DNA from: Crossaster papposus
Taxonomy: Eukaryota; Echinodermata; Asteroidea; Velatida; Solasteridae
Length of the DNA: 64,000 nucleotides
NCBI GenBank assembly: GCA_037893245.1
Contig: JBAIAA010000881.1
Span: 149,508 to 213,507, forward strand
Reading direction: 5' to 3'
The notes under the pieces were generated by a model. The model searched no databases. It was not told the origin of the DNA and was given only the letters and a program-made list of their open reading frames with translations. Position numbers and translations under genes: made by a program. Shown here in pieces: positions 43,967 through 54,856 of this stretch. Within the stretch, counting starts at the first letter, position 1. Each line of letters opens with the position of its first letter.

Positions 43967-44275
43967 TATTTCCTGTACAAAATGAGTACAAAATGAGCTT
44001 AGCATTGTAAGGTTATCAACCAAAAAGCAATGAGTTAAATACTACCTGTGACAAGTTCTTATTTGTTTTCGTCTCACCTCATAAGTTTGCTAAGCAACAT
44101 GAATCAAATATGTGGGGCTAGTTTAGCAAAAACATATTGTCAATTTAGAAGACTAGTTTTCAAACTCTGAGTATCTTTCACGCCAATTTTCAAGGCCATT
44201 GACTATTATTTTTTACAGACTATTGACTTTACAGGCAAAATTATTTATGGTAACGGAACCACGAATTAGCTCGTA

Positions 44276-45257
44276 AGTCTAAAGAAACTTGCAGAGAGAA
44301 GACAATAAAAAGAAGGTACACTGCAAAAACTGTGGTGTTAAATTGTACACCAATGGTGTAACATTTGATTATTTGCTGGTGTTTATTTTGGGCAGGGATT
44401 TGGGTGTTGAATAACACCAGTTTGGAAATCAAATTTTTTTAACACCAATTTAACAAAATTTAACATGGATATCACGTCATTTGCTCGTCATTCTAGCGAA
44501 AGGATGTACTGTTTTAACACTATAATTTTGTACATATTAACTGCATGGACAAATTACGTAATGAAATATTACCAAGAACTGACTTATTACACATAATATG
44601 TATACAATAATAACCTATTCCTACTGAATACGTACTACACACATAGCTATTGCCGTTGTTAGTTTTATACTACGCTTTTTTGTCCACGACGATGTCACAA
44701 CTAGTTTTTATGAATAATGTCAAAATTTGAAAACGAATAAAATGTAACGCGAATTTTTATCTATGTTTGCACAAAAATCAAAATTCAATCATGGAATCGT
44801 TTAAATAATTACATATTATGGTAAAAAAAATGAATTTTGGGACTAAATACAACAATTTAACATCGACTATTGTTAACATATCCCATAATTCCTTATCGAC
44901 CAATCAGAGGGCTTTATTTCACACACGCATGCGCACTAGGTCAAATTTAACACCAAAAGTACGTAACACCAGTACTTGATTTGAAACTGATACTTCAAGA
45001 ATCATTTTACTTCATTTTAACACCAATTTTCATTCCAAAAGATTTAAAAAACATTGGTGTTAAAATTTTAACACCACAGTTTTTGCAGTGTACAGTACTT
45101 TAAGAAGTGAGAGGAAAACCCCAGAAGAATATCCTGGGGGAAACCCACAGAGTCAGGCAGGGACTGAAAACCCATTCCACAGGCGAGATTTTCCCAGGCG
45201 GGATTCGAACCTGGGTCACAGCGGTGGAAGGCGAGGAAAGAACCGCGGCGCCAACCT
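44276..45257 (-). mobile_element. SINE family S, copy S4, split by T1
   Basis: Minus-strand S: body part at 44276-44318 (gcagagagaagacaataaaa), then element T1, then 45091-45257 with the body (gtcaggcagggactgaaaac), box B (gggattcgaacctgg) and head (ggcgaggaaagaaccgcggc). The tRNA-like half is complete; the (aat)n tail is lost. Confidence 0.85.
44319..45090. mobile_element. 772-bp TA-flanked element T1
   Basis: Perfect inverted ends cactgcaaaaactgtggtgt / complement at 45071-45090, with TA on each side (44317-44318 and 45091-45092). Removing it and one TA restores the SINE sequence aaggtacagt seen in S3. TA duplication and CACTG ends suggest Tc1/mariner-type mobilisation. The interior is AT-rich and studded with 'taacacca' dyads, especially near the ends. 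No transposase. Confidence 0.85.
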
Positions 45258-45525
45258 GTCACCCAAAAAATAATGGAGTGCTTTGGAGTGTCTTGAAGCA
45301 AAGTAAAGTTTAATAAACGCGGTTTCGTAATGATTACTACGACCAATTAAACAAGCGTCATTAGTTAACTGCATGTAGATAACTACAATCAAGGCTAGAA
45401 AATGATAAATAAATGAACCAATCGTTTCATAAGTACCAGCTGTAATAATATAAAACGACTAAACGCGGGGCACACTTTTATAGGCTCTCAGCTTTCAATT
45501 GATAACATTATCACGGTCACACCCA

Positions 45526-45753
45526 AAAAAATTTTATGGCGCTGCATTCTAAGCACACAATATGCTTAGCGTGAAAATCCTTCCTTGGCAAAAACAGGGT
45601 TTTGTTTGCGACTTGTGTTCAGCTGGTTTTTGCTTAGCACGAACGGCACATGACTGTTTGGCTCGTAATCTGTTTTTACTAAGCAACACTTTTTTGTTTG
45701 GTGCTGAGCAGAAAATGTGTGCTAAGCAGCTCAACGAAATTGGCCCCGGTTCC
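45526..45753 (-). mobile_element. Family J repeat, copy J3
   Basis: On the minus strand ccggggccaatttcgttgag, 'ctgcttagcacac', 'gcaaacaaaaccctg'. The plus strand has 'tgcttagcacgaacggc' and 'tttttactaagcaac'. Two frames (70 and 133 codons) overlap it without motifs. Confidence 0.7.
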
Positions 45754-47309
45754 CGACTTGTAAATGCAAACTGATTTTCTGCCAGAGGAAGTTTGATTAA
45801 CAAAATATCAAGGTACAGTGTGCCAAATAAACGCTGGAAGCGTCTGCCGGTTAAATAGGCAACTATTGACTCGCCTGAGCTCACCAAAGCAGTAACAGCC
45901 ATGTGTGTGCGTGCATATGTGTGCAACATGTACCAGCGAGGAGTGGACAAACTTTACCGCCACAAGACGGAAATATCACTCCGTGGATAGCGTTTCATTC
46001 CAGGGGGCTTGTCGGGATCTGATCAGGCGGAGGGTGAGTCTTTTCTCTCCCCTCACTTAACTCTCCTCTCTTCACGGCTCATATTCCCTCGGCGACCGAG
46101 AGGAACACACACTTTAGCGAGTCGCCCGTGGTAAAAGGGAAAAAAAGAAGTTTTAAACCAGAAAAGTCTGGAGTTCTACCTGCACTTTGATTTGTCCCCT
46201 CCCACCTCTAGCTCTCTACCCGTGACATTAACACTTGTTTTCGGTTGCACTTTTCTTGCAAACGGGTTGACCCTTGCCACAGTGCACTGACACCAGGCGC
46301 CCTCTGTCGGCAGAATCATGGCAGGCAAATTTACAGTCTGGTCACTTCCACAGGATCATCGTCGAGTTAATAAATGCATTCCAAATACTTCTCTGAGTTT
46401 AACTTTTAAAGCTCAATAGGCAACGTTTAGTCAGACGGAAAACCTCGTTTAGTTCCAATTAAGTTCTTTTCAATGATCAGAACCACACAAACTCACAAAG
46501 GAGATTTACCACACGGTGCTACCGCAAACAACTTATCTTATTGCCTTTTCATACAAACCTTCAAATATCATTTAGCAAAAAGCCATTACCAGCCACTGCC
46601 TATAGTATACATGTACATCCCGATTTCTTCAATGGCTATTGAGCCAAAGTTATCAGACTTGCCGCAAAATAAGCAGCCAAATGTGTTTTACTTAAATCTT
46701 GTCTTTGCCTTTACTCCATGCGTAAGTGACAGGTTCCAGACCCAACCATCCCCTGTACTATAATACTTTATAACCGGGCGAAAAAAAACCGAATCAAAGC
46801 AGGCAAATTGATGCATAAATCAACAACAAATCATTCTCTCGCCTAATATCCCATCGGCCGTTCAACTCTCAACCATTGTGTCCCGACTATAACTTTCAAA
46901 ACATCAAAAACCAAATCAACACCAGATTTTTTTCCCTTAAGTTTGTTTGTTCTCTTTCCCCTAGCACGAGACGCGGGCAAAACACGGCATGGGTCGGCCC
47001 ACACTTGTATTGAATTCACACAAATTGATAAATGGCAATCGGTACTGATTAATCCCAGCATTTTTACGAGCTTTCCGGGGGAAAACTGAGCCCACCAAAT
47101 TTAAACAAAACTGATTGGAAACCATTCTAGGGACCGTCGGTAAATCCTGGACAGATATAGCTAGCTCGACAGACGCTCAGGAGTTTTTTCCCGCCCAGTT
47201 TGAAATTGATAAAGAGCAGACGACCACCATCGCTGTTGCTCTTGAACTCTGACCCCAAGTCGGGAGAAAAAGAAGAAGGAATTTGTGATGGGAAGTCTCA
47301 CTAGTAAAG
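45754..47309. other. Unassigned stretch
   Basis: No gene recognised. 45960-46150 has a donor-like ggagggtgagtc at about 46028, but no frame or motif supports an exon. Frames at + 46473-46763 and - 46843-47061 have no domain. Confidence 0.35.
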
Positions 47310-47470
47310 TGTATGGTGTGATATTTTGCATTCAAAGCGGACACGGTTCTTATAGCAGGATGTGATTTCAGCAAAAGATTTCCAAAATCACATCTAAATG
47401 CTCCAAATTCACATCCTCAGTCCAAATTCTGGGTTAAGTGGATGAATTTGAATCATGCCCTTTCCTATTG
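47310..47470. mobile_element. Fold-back MITE family F, short copy F4
   Basis: tgcattcaaagcggacacgg, the 'gatttcagcaaaagattt' block and gggttaagtggatgaatttg. The right arm is mostly deleted, ending 'catgccctttcct'. Its unbroken gggttaagtgg junction is the empty-site reference for A1. Confidence 0.75.
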
Positions 47471-47477
47471 CCTGATG

Positions 47478-47736
47478 TTTTACTGTGAAAATAGTGGTAA
47501 ATATTACCGATCTTTTGAGAATTTCAATACTCTTTTTAGCTATCCCCTCCGAATATTACACTTTGGGGTTAGACCATCGTTAGAGATTGACGCAAATCAC
47601 ACTTTTCTTGAAAAAAAACCACCCCAGCACACCAGGTGCCATAAATCTGTTGATATTTGAGAGTTTTATAATTCATTTATTTCATAATTTATTTGGTAGT
47701 TTTTATTTTTCGATGTTTGCAAAATGTTGTCTACCT
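47478..47736 (+). mobile_element. MITE family B, shortened copy B5
   Basis: gtggtaaatattaccgatct to atgttgtctacct, followed by TTAA (47737-47740). It keeps the 'caccaggtgcc' and 'cgatgtttgcaaaatg' blocks of family B, but the central palindrome is gone. Confidence 0.6.
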
Positions 47737-48017
47737 TTAAAGAGGTTTTATCCAACCTGTTTTGATTGCTATCAATTTGTTCACATTAGGGAATTCCTCA
47801 GGTACTAAGAAATACATCTAAATATATAAACAGATACATCTATTTTACTTTCACATTCACATGATAGGCCTACATTGTGTTTCAAACAGGAAATAATCGA
47901 AGGTGAAAATTAAAGCTCATCGATACACTACACTATTATGTTTGTTGTATTTATTGACGTCTTGCTTTTATTATGTTGGAAGCAAGATTATCTGGAGTTG
48001 TTAAAATGGGGTCGGCC

Positions 48018-48157
48018 CGATGTTCCCCAGTCCCTATGTTCCCCCGTTCCATATATATGTTATTATGTTCCCCAGTCCCTATGTTCCCCCTATTCTCCCC
48101 GGTCCCTAAGTTCCCCTATGTTAGGGATCGGGGAACATAGGGGCCGGGGAACATTAT
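48018..48157. repeat. 'ttccccagtccctatg' palindromic cluster
   Basis: Four plus-oriented units of gttccccagtccctatgttc type (48020-48118), followed by inverted units (ttagggatcggggaacatag, ggggccggggaacat). The last two can pair with the first ones. The preceding 47741-48017 is unassigned. Confidence 0.75.
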
Positions 48158-48541
48158 ACGCACCCATACAAACCAGTACACGTACATGTATATACAATTT
48201 CAAACATCCACCGCGCAAACGAATTTGAACGTTTTTTGTTTTAAAATGAAAAAGATTCGGCACTGTTAAATGGACACCATCCACCGGAATATATCGCTGT
48301 TGTTGTAACGTGTCACATATCTCCAAGAATGCCACGACTTGAGATTATTTTGTTGAATATCGTTCAAGGACCCGCGCTTGACAGCCACCGAGATCCGGCT
48401 GTCAGCTCTACCGTCGAGCGGCGCGATTCCCCCCGTCAACTGGCCAAGCGATTATCGCTTCAACTCCCGTTGGGCTTTCAACACGACATTCGCTGAGCTA
48501 TTTACATTTCACATCAACAACACATTACGGTGAAACCGATC

Positions 48542-48680
48542 CTATAAAAGCCGTGCACTCTCAAACATATCACACACTGTGTTTGTTTGGTTTTTCGATA
48601 ACGAATTTTACCCTGGTGTTTACATTGGGCGAGGACACTAAACAATCGAGCATTATCATTTACTGAAGTAAGAACTCTGA
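48542..48680 (+). promoter_or_regulatory. Weak core-promoter and first-exon candidate
   Basis: A good TATA box (cctataaaagccg, 48541-48553) is followed some 25-30 bp later by pyrimidine-purine context (catatcacacac), and about 90 bp on by a donor-like tgaagtaagaact (about 48664). The upstream 48370-48480 is relatively GC-rich and free of repeats. No coding exon, downstream acceptor or conserved motif is visible, so this is a guess. Confidence 0.25.
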
Positions 48681-48795
48681 CGAATAAATCTCAGATCTTA
48701 CAGGTATAGTTTCAAGAAACGTCAACGACGCAACGAAATCGTGATAATTTTACAAGCCTATTTGCAAATTTCTCCCGTGCTCGTTGTTGCTATTC

Positions 48796-48842
48796 CCCCA
48801 CCCCCCCCCCCCCCCACCCCCTCCATCCCCACCCTCCCCCCA
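48796..48842. repeat. C-rich tract
   Basis: Poly-C with single A interruptions (ccccacccc). Low complexity. Confidence 0.85.
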
Positions 48843-48957
48843 TACTTTTTGTCACAAATAATTTCAGATTCATGGTTGGGATGGGTTGAACCATGGACGA
48901 TTCGTTATTTTTCCTCCATGGTATCAATTCCAAAAAGTGAAATTAGGAACTAAAGAC

Positions 48958-49140
48958 ATTTTAGAGGGAAAAGCACTCTAATTTTAGATACTACAAAAAA
49001 AACATGATTTAGTCGATTGGATTTCGATCTTTTTTTCGAGTGAATTAATTTCACTAAAACGTCCGGTCCCTAGGTGGAGTGGATTTTCACTCGAATGGAG
49101 TGAATTTCAACTCTTTGGAAACAAATTGAGAGAGAACATT
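48958..49140. mobile_element. Family Q inverted-repeat element, copy 1
   Basis: Shares words with 60512-60756: cactctaattttaga, gattggatttcgatct, 'cgagtgaattaatttcact', 'cactcgaatggagtgaat', ending caactctttggaaac. The left part answers the right part inverted. Confidence 0.65.
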
Positions 49141-50615
49141 CGTCGACGATTAATTCCTGTGATGTTCACACGGACGAGTTGTTGTCGTATACATGTACAT
49201 GACAAGTTGTGACAATCCCACATAATTACACGCGCTGCCGAAGTCTGAAAACCAACCAATATGTCAGCAAAGTCATAATGGCCGCACGAGGTTAAGTTGT
49301 ACTGTAGTTAACAACGCCAAACACGGGGGACATGTTACACCTGTTTCGCATATAATGCGCTAAGGGCCTCTTATTATATTCCCTTCGCCTTGAAGTGACG
49401 AATAAAATATTTCGGGACCACTAAAAATAAAAATACACTCGCCAAATGTTGCTGCGAGGACGTTGGATTTTTTTTGTCAGAAGTTAATGCCCAGTGAAAA
49501 TGAATGAATCGACTATAGACAAAAAGAAAATAGAGTCACACAGTTCTATATTTTTCATCGCTACTGAGTTTTTTTACGACTAGGACCGCCAAAGACATAC
49601 GGGTGTGTTTTAAGAGACATATTTGGATGCAAGGCAGCGTTTTATGAGGTCATGATGATGTGACAATAGATGGATAATGGCTCGCACCTGTTGAAAGAGA
49701 CAAACAAAAACGATTAGAATCAAGCTGGAAGCAGAACTTCCTTATACCGAGGAACGAAAAAGAAACACAATAGTCTTGGACAGCATAGGGCGTACTCGCA
49801 CTACAAACAAATTACTGTAAACAACAAATTGTAAACATTATTTACGGTCGAAAGGCTACTCGTCTACCGTTTTGCTACAATAATTGTTACGGTGCAGTCT
49901 GTAAAGTGGCAGAATTTACAGACTTTTCAACGTAAAACATACATTCTATGATAATGTTACCACGGCCCGACCGTAACAAATTCGGTATACGGGTGGCACC
50001 TTTCAACACGCCTTTTTACCGTACGGCAATTGTATTTGTACAGTTAAGTTTAACACGCTTTGGTGGATACAGCGCTTGATGTTTATGATTGATGGGAAAA
50101 TTGTGTGCATTTCTTGCGCATTTTCTACGTTTTCCTGTTATCGTGTCTGACGTGTTTTGTTTTGTTTTGTTTTGGGTTAATATTTTCACATTTATAGGTT
50201 TTGCTGTACATTGGGTAACAGTAAATCAGAAACATATTAGAAATCGAAGTTCTATTTGGGTTGGTCGTTGCGTTCACGGTCGTCTTATACATGTTTCCAA
50301 CTGAAACGTACGAAACCTACGAAACACCACATTTCTTAACGTTTGAAGTCAGAAAGCTGAGACGAGATTACGACCATGAGACAACACCGTGGCCTCGTGG
50401 GCGAAATAGATTCATTGCCATTCATACAGCACGTATAGGACTGGGATGGCCCGCCTAAAAGCAGCGAGTGTTTAGTCTAATCATGGTGACAAGTGACAGC
50501 ATGTGAGATAGATTCTCGTCCAGAAAAAAAAGTGAAGGACGTATATGTATCTTCAAATAGAAGCATCTGGTCGTTTGTTTCGGCGACATTTCAAAGACGA
50601 AAGGTGTGCATTCCA
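49141..50615. other. Unassigned stretch
   Basis: No gene or repeat recognised; a 71-codon frame at 50089-50304 reads hydrophobic residues only. Possibly unique DNA. Confidence 0.4.
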
Positions 50616-50640
50616 AAAAAAAAAAAAAAAAAAAAAAAAA
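50616..50640. repeat. Poly-A tract
   Basis: Run of 25 A. No LINE or SINE body is recognised upstream, so it may be a plain homopolymer rather than a retroposon tail. Confidence 0.85.
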
Positions 50641-50877
50641 GACAAATGCAAAAGGCATCTCCTAAGAACAGCACGATATCAGACCAATGGCTTGCGATTG
50701 TACAATGATCCAATACCGATTTTTCTTTAAAAAAAGAAGCGCACGGTCGGTTTTTAATAAGCTTAGAAAACAATCTGAAATTTCTGATCTGTTTTTTTTA
50801 AATGATATGCACATAACATTTGAGGTGGTGCTTTAATCAAAGATGATCTAATCGGAGTTTAATATATAAAAAAACAC

Positions 50878-51108
50878 CGACACTTAGGGAGACAATCCTA
50901 TACTGTACACAAACTTAAAACAGTCCTTCGAGATTTATGCTATTTAGACCCCAATCTGCCGTTCTACAGCAAATATAACTTCCAAATATCGTTGTTTAAA
51001 GTAGCTAAACACTAAGGGAGACACTGAAATGTCTCCCTAAGTGTCACTGTCTCCTTATTACCTCAAAGAACTTACGCTAATTTGTCTCCCTGGGTGCTCA
51101 TTTAGTGA
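50878..51108 (-). repeat. Family R dispersed repeat, copy 2
   Basis: Inverted relative to 13663-13921. The plus strand reads gggagacaatcctatactgt, 'cttaaaacagtcctt', 'gatttatgctatttagacc', gggagacactgaaatgtctc, 'cttacgctaattt'. Confidence 0.75.
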
Positions 51109-51513
51109 AATACAGCATTTGTTTTGTTATTGTTATCATTAATAATATTAAACGAAACAGGTAGAGAGGTAAGAGTGCATGCACTATAAGTTGCTTCTCA
51201 GCAAACACAACACACATGAAACGTCGAAGAAGAAAATCATGAAACAGACTGGGGAAGAAGAAAAATAACGAACAACAATAACAAACAAACAAACAAACAA
51301 TGAAATATAAACGATATAAAACTGGGCAATTAACTAATAGAAAACAGGAAGACGTCTGCAATCTCCCAGACACAATGCCACGAGAAATAAGATTCCCTGG
51401 TTTAGGCCAGACCGTGTTCCCTGCAATTTAAGGGCCCGGGCCCCACCGGTAGAGTTGCAGGTCCGCAACACCTCTCGGGTGACCATCCCATCGTGATGCC
51501 ATGCCCAGTCAAA
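51109..51513. other. Unassigned, possible LINE 3' sequence
   Basis: 51281-51300 is an (acaa)n microsatellite. 51395-51513 may be the 3' untranslated part of the LINE scrap that follows, as it lies directly downstream of its stop on the minus strand. Confidence 0.35.
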
Positions 51514-51630
51514 TCACTCACACTCCCCGTATAGATATAATTTAAGTACCCTGCTCAGAATGTTGTTGGCCATTGATTTGAACGAATGCACACTTTCTAC
51601 TCCACAAGCCTCACCATCTAAAGAATTCCA
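51514..51630 (-). pseudogene. LINE protein C-terminal scrap
   Basis: The minus frame reads WNSLDGEACGVESVHSFKSM and ends LYGECE with stop at 51514. 'WNSL...ES/VxSFK' is the usual C-terminal pattern of LINE ORF2 proteins. Upstream sequence is interrupted by family B at about 51665. Confidence 0.55.
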
Positions 51631-51667
51631 TAGATAAATATCACTGAAACAAAAAACAACTGTCGTT

Positions 51668-52072
51668 TTTACAATTGGATGGATTAGGGGTTTAGTATTT
51701 TATAGTAAATATGCCGGAAAAACTAAGAAGAAAATGCTTTTCTTGTAGTCTGGTTCTTCAACTCTACTTTCGGAACAGAGCAAGACGTCAGCCAACTATC
51801 AAGTTAGGAAACTATACTTGATAAACAACAACATTGACTAACTAATTTGGGGGCAGTATTTGAAAAGTATTTGAAAATTCTAACGATGATCGGCCGACAA
51901 TCGTTGAAAATTGATACAAAAATTAAAAAAAAGAATACAAAAAACTACATTTTTGTTTCTCTTGAAAATGACAGTATAAGTGTCATGATTTCACAGAATT
52001 GAGGTATTTCATAACATTTCAGTAGTTTATTTCTTTGTGTTACTTTGCAAAATTGTTGTATATTACTTTCAA
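51668..52072 (+). mobile_element. MITE family B, copy B4
   Basis: attggatggattaggggttt near 51676, 'gtattttatagtaaatatg', 'tctggttcttcaactct', the palindrome gatgatcggccgacaatcgt, 'catgatttcacagaatt' and the end gttgtatattactt. Flanking TTAA is not preserved. Confidence 0.65.
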
Positions 52073-52955
52073 GGTTTGTGGGTCTGTGAGTGGCAGTCAG
52101 TCTGGTACCTATCTCGCCGACTGGCTGACTGACGGACTGACAGACTGTAGCTTGTGACTTCGACTGATTGTAGGCTGGTGACGAGAGACGGATAGTGCGT
52201 CCGTATACCGTGTGTGGACAAAATGCAAAAGGCCGAAAAGTCTCGCGATATGAACAAACTTTCACTCAAGTCAATTAGTCATTCTGTTTCAGTTCGATAT
52301 AATTTTATGTGCGCTTAGCTCTGAAATTATAACTTTTTAAGAATAGTCACGTGTCTTACCTTGTTTATAGATTGTGAAAAAGGGGCAAACAGGTTTCAAA
52401 TCGAGGGGACGAGAAATAGCAAGCGAATGCTGAATATTGATGTCAGATGGCCGGCCAACTATGCAGGATTTGAAAGACCATCAAAACCCGGAATTAGACC
52501 ACAGGCAGGGCCCGTTACACACACGCATGCCGCACATTCTCCGTCTCTTGTCACGTAATTCGCGCCTGGAAATTGAAACCAGTGCAAGCACAAAACCTCC
52601 GCCTAATACTGCCACCGTGATGACCGAAACATGTTGCAAATTTACACTTGCAAGACGGAATCGGGTTTATGGGCGATCTTTATGACCCAACATGATGGAT
52701 TCTAGAAAGCTTTCACCCCAGTCGGTCGTTCAGTATTGTTATGTTTATACACGTGGGTTTTGTACTTTTCAAGAATTTCTAAAACTATCATGTCAAATCC
52801 AAAAATTGGAATAATGCTCAATTCTAAAACGTGACGCGATTTATTTGTTGATAAATATGAATTATATTGGTTACGAAAGCACCTAACAAACAATATAGTG
52901 ATTTCGTGTGGCACTTTATTTGTGTACAATTTATTTGATTTTAAGAGATAAACGT
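52073..52955. other. Unassigned stretch
   Basis: 52120-52145 has short 'gactgactgacgg' tandem words. No gene recognised; frames at 51945-52265 (minus) and 52437-52685 (plus) have no motif. Confidence 0.4.
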
Positions 52956-52958
52956 AGT

Positions 52959-53012
52959 AAGTTTAATTCGGTAGTAAAATTTGTCGATATCTGCAAATGG
53001 TGTATCCTACCT
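52959..53012 (+). mobile_element. MITE family A, 3' end only (A12)
   Basis: ttcggtagtaaaatttgtcg through ggtgtatcctacct, followed by TTAA (53013-53016). Only the last 55 bp are present. Confidence 0.75.
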
Positions 53013-53160
53013 TTAAACACTTTTCCAAACATGTTCTAGCTACACTGCACTATGCAGTTCATTAAGGTTTGGCTGTTATTGTGGCAATCATGACATAGCA
53101 TAACAGAAAAGGTAAATAGTCCTACGGCGTGCTTCCAGTATTTTTCTCCCAGCTCTTTAA

Positions 53161-53523
53161 AGGTAGGATTTTGCAGATATCGAAAAAAAAAGAATTATTA
53201 AGAAATATCTTACTTATTTGAAAGTAAATAATGATTCTAGGGCATCCAGCAAAATACTTGCTCTAGATATTCAGTAATTGTTCTGAAAAATCGAATTAAA
53301 CAAAAACAATCACGATCGCCTGACGGCAATCGCCAAAAAAAACCACATAAGAACCACTGCCTTACCGCCAGTTGAAAACAAACGCCCGTTTTCTTGCTTT
53401 TCTCAGCATCCATAATTGTAAAACTTCGAACAGGTCAATTAAACGATATTTACTATAAAATACAATCCCTTAAACCCATCTATTCCTAATAATTCAAGCA
53501 ATTACCAATGGTGTATCCTACCT
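53161..53523 (-). mobile_element. MITE family A, full copy A13 (363 bp)
   Basis: TTAA at 53157-53160 and 53524-53527. Minus orientation with both ends (aggtaggattttgcagatat and tggtgtatcctacct) and the whole interior. The central palindrome is degraded (cacgatcgcctgacggcaat). It lies 145 bp from the A12 fragment. Confidence 0.85.
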
Positions 53524-53527
53524 TTAA

Positions 53528-54339
53528 ACTTCAAGTAACACAGCCTGATCGCAAAAAAAATAAAAGATTGTTGATAATTATTATTTGGGGGTTCCAGACT
53601 AGGGTTGGCAATATTTACAAAGCGATACTCCCATTAACATGAATATGCAATAGTTTTATTCCAGTAAGCTCAGTATCATCTTCGAAGGTTTCACTTTTTA
53701 AACCTTCAAACCGAAACAAAACTATACATGTATTTGAAATTGGCAAGCAAAACCTGTCAAGACCGCAAAAAAATGTGACGGTTTCCCCGAAGATGTTGTT
53801 CTTTTTACCGAGCCAGCGCGAGGGCCTCTCCGTAACAAGGCGTCGTTGGTCCCCACTGAACTCCCTAGGAAGACCCGCAACTCTCGGACTTCACGCACCG
53901 GTGAAAAACACACATGATACGCATGATTGTGTGTTCGCTTTCCAAAACTCTCGACACAAAATTAGCCGTGTTATTTCCCTTCGATTTTTGACAATTTACA
54001 AGTAAAAAATCTCTGGAGGAAATTTATCGTCTTCCCTGACCCTTCCGATCCTGCATTCCTAGAGAGAAAGTGAGAAAGAAAAAAGTACTCGAAGGTTGGA
54101 AAACAATAAGGCCGTGCTTTACCCAGATAAATCGCCCTGTCCTGGTCCGTTGGTTATTCTAAACTCTGACCTCTGTTTGTTTATCATTCTTTTTTTTAAG
54201 TCAGGATTTGCGACTGCGATAGAAAAAAAAAGGATCGTAAACCCTTTTTTTTTTTAAGATGTAAAGAAAGTTTAAGTGGATGAATTTAGGTTTTTTTTGT
54301 AAGGAATGTCAACAAAATGTAGTGGTAAACTTGTGCGCT
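53528..54339. other. Unassigned stretch
   Basis: No gene recognised; several A and T homopolymer runs at 54190-54300. Confidence 0.4.
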
Positions 54340-54343
54340 TTAA

Positions 54344-54852
54344 AGATAGTATATCACCATTTGCTTTCGCTGTAATTTTTCGAAAATGGATGGGTTAGGG
54401 GGTTTAAATTAATATTAAATATTGTGACGCTGACCTATTTTTAAAGTTTTGTGTTCATAGATGCTAGAAAAACAAAGAACATTAATGTCGTTTTTTCTAG
54501 TCTGGTACCTTGACTTCCTTCAGACGAAACAGAGCAATTTATAGATTATCAGGTAAGGAAATTAGAAAACCAGACTATAGTTGGCTGGCACCCATTCATA
54601 TGATGTTTAACACTATAACAGTATTATGGACTAACTGAATTTAATAAATCGGGGCATGCATGTGTTTGAAAACAGTCACGTGTTTTAACTATTGCCCGCT
54701 GGCAATCGTGAACAATTTGGAAATTGGTAAAAATAATCCACTTTTATTAAAAACCACAGCACACCAGATGCCTGAGACTGTTAGTAGGGGATTTCATAAT
54801 AATTGAGTAGTTTTGTTGTTTATGTTTGCAAGTGGTGTATACTATATTACCT
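54344..54852 (+). mobile_element. MITE family B, long copy B3 (509 bp)
   Basis: TTAA on both sides (54340-54343 and 54853-54856). Starts agatagtatatcaccatttg and ends gtatactatattacct. The interior keeps tgacttccttcagacgaaac, the palindrome ttgcccgctggcaatcgtg and 'cacaccagatgcctg'. It is the longest B copy in the window and the best reference. Confidence 0.75.
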
Positions 54853-54856
54853 TTAA

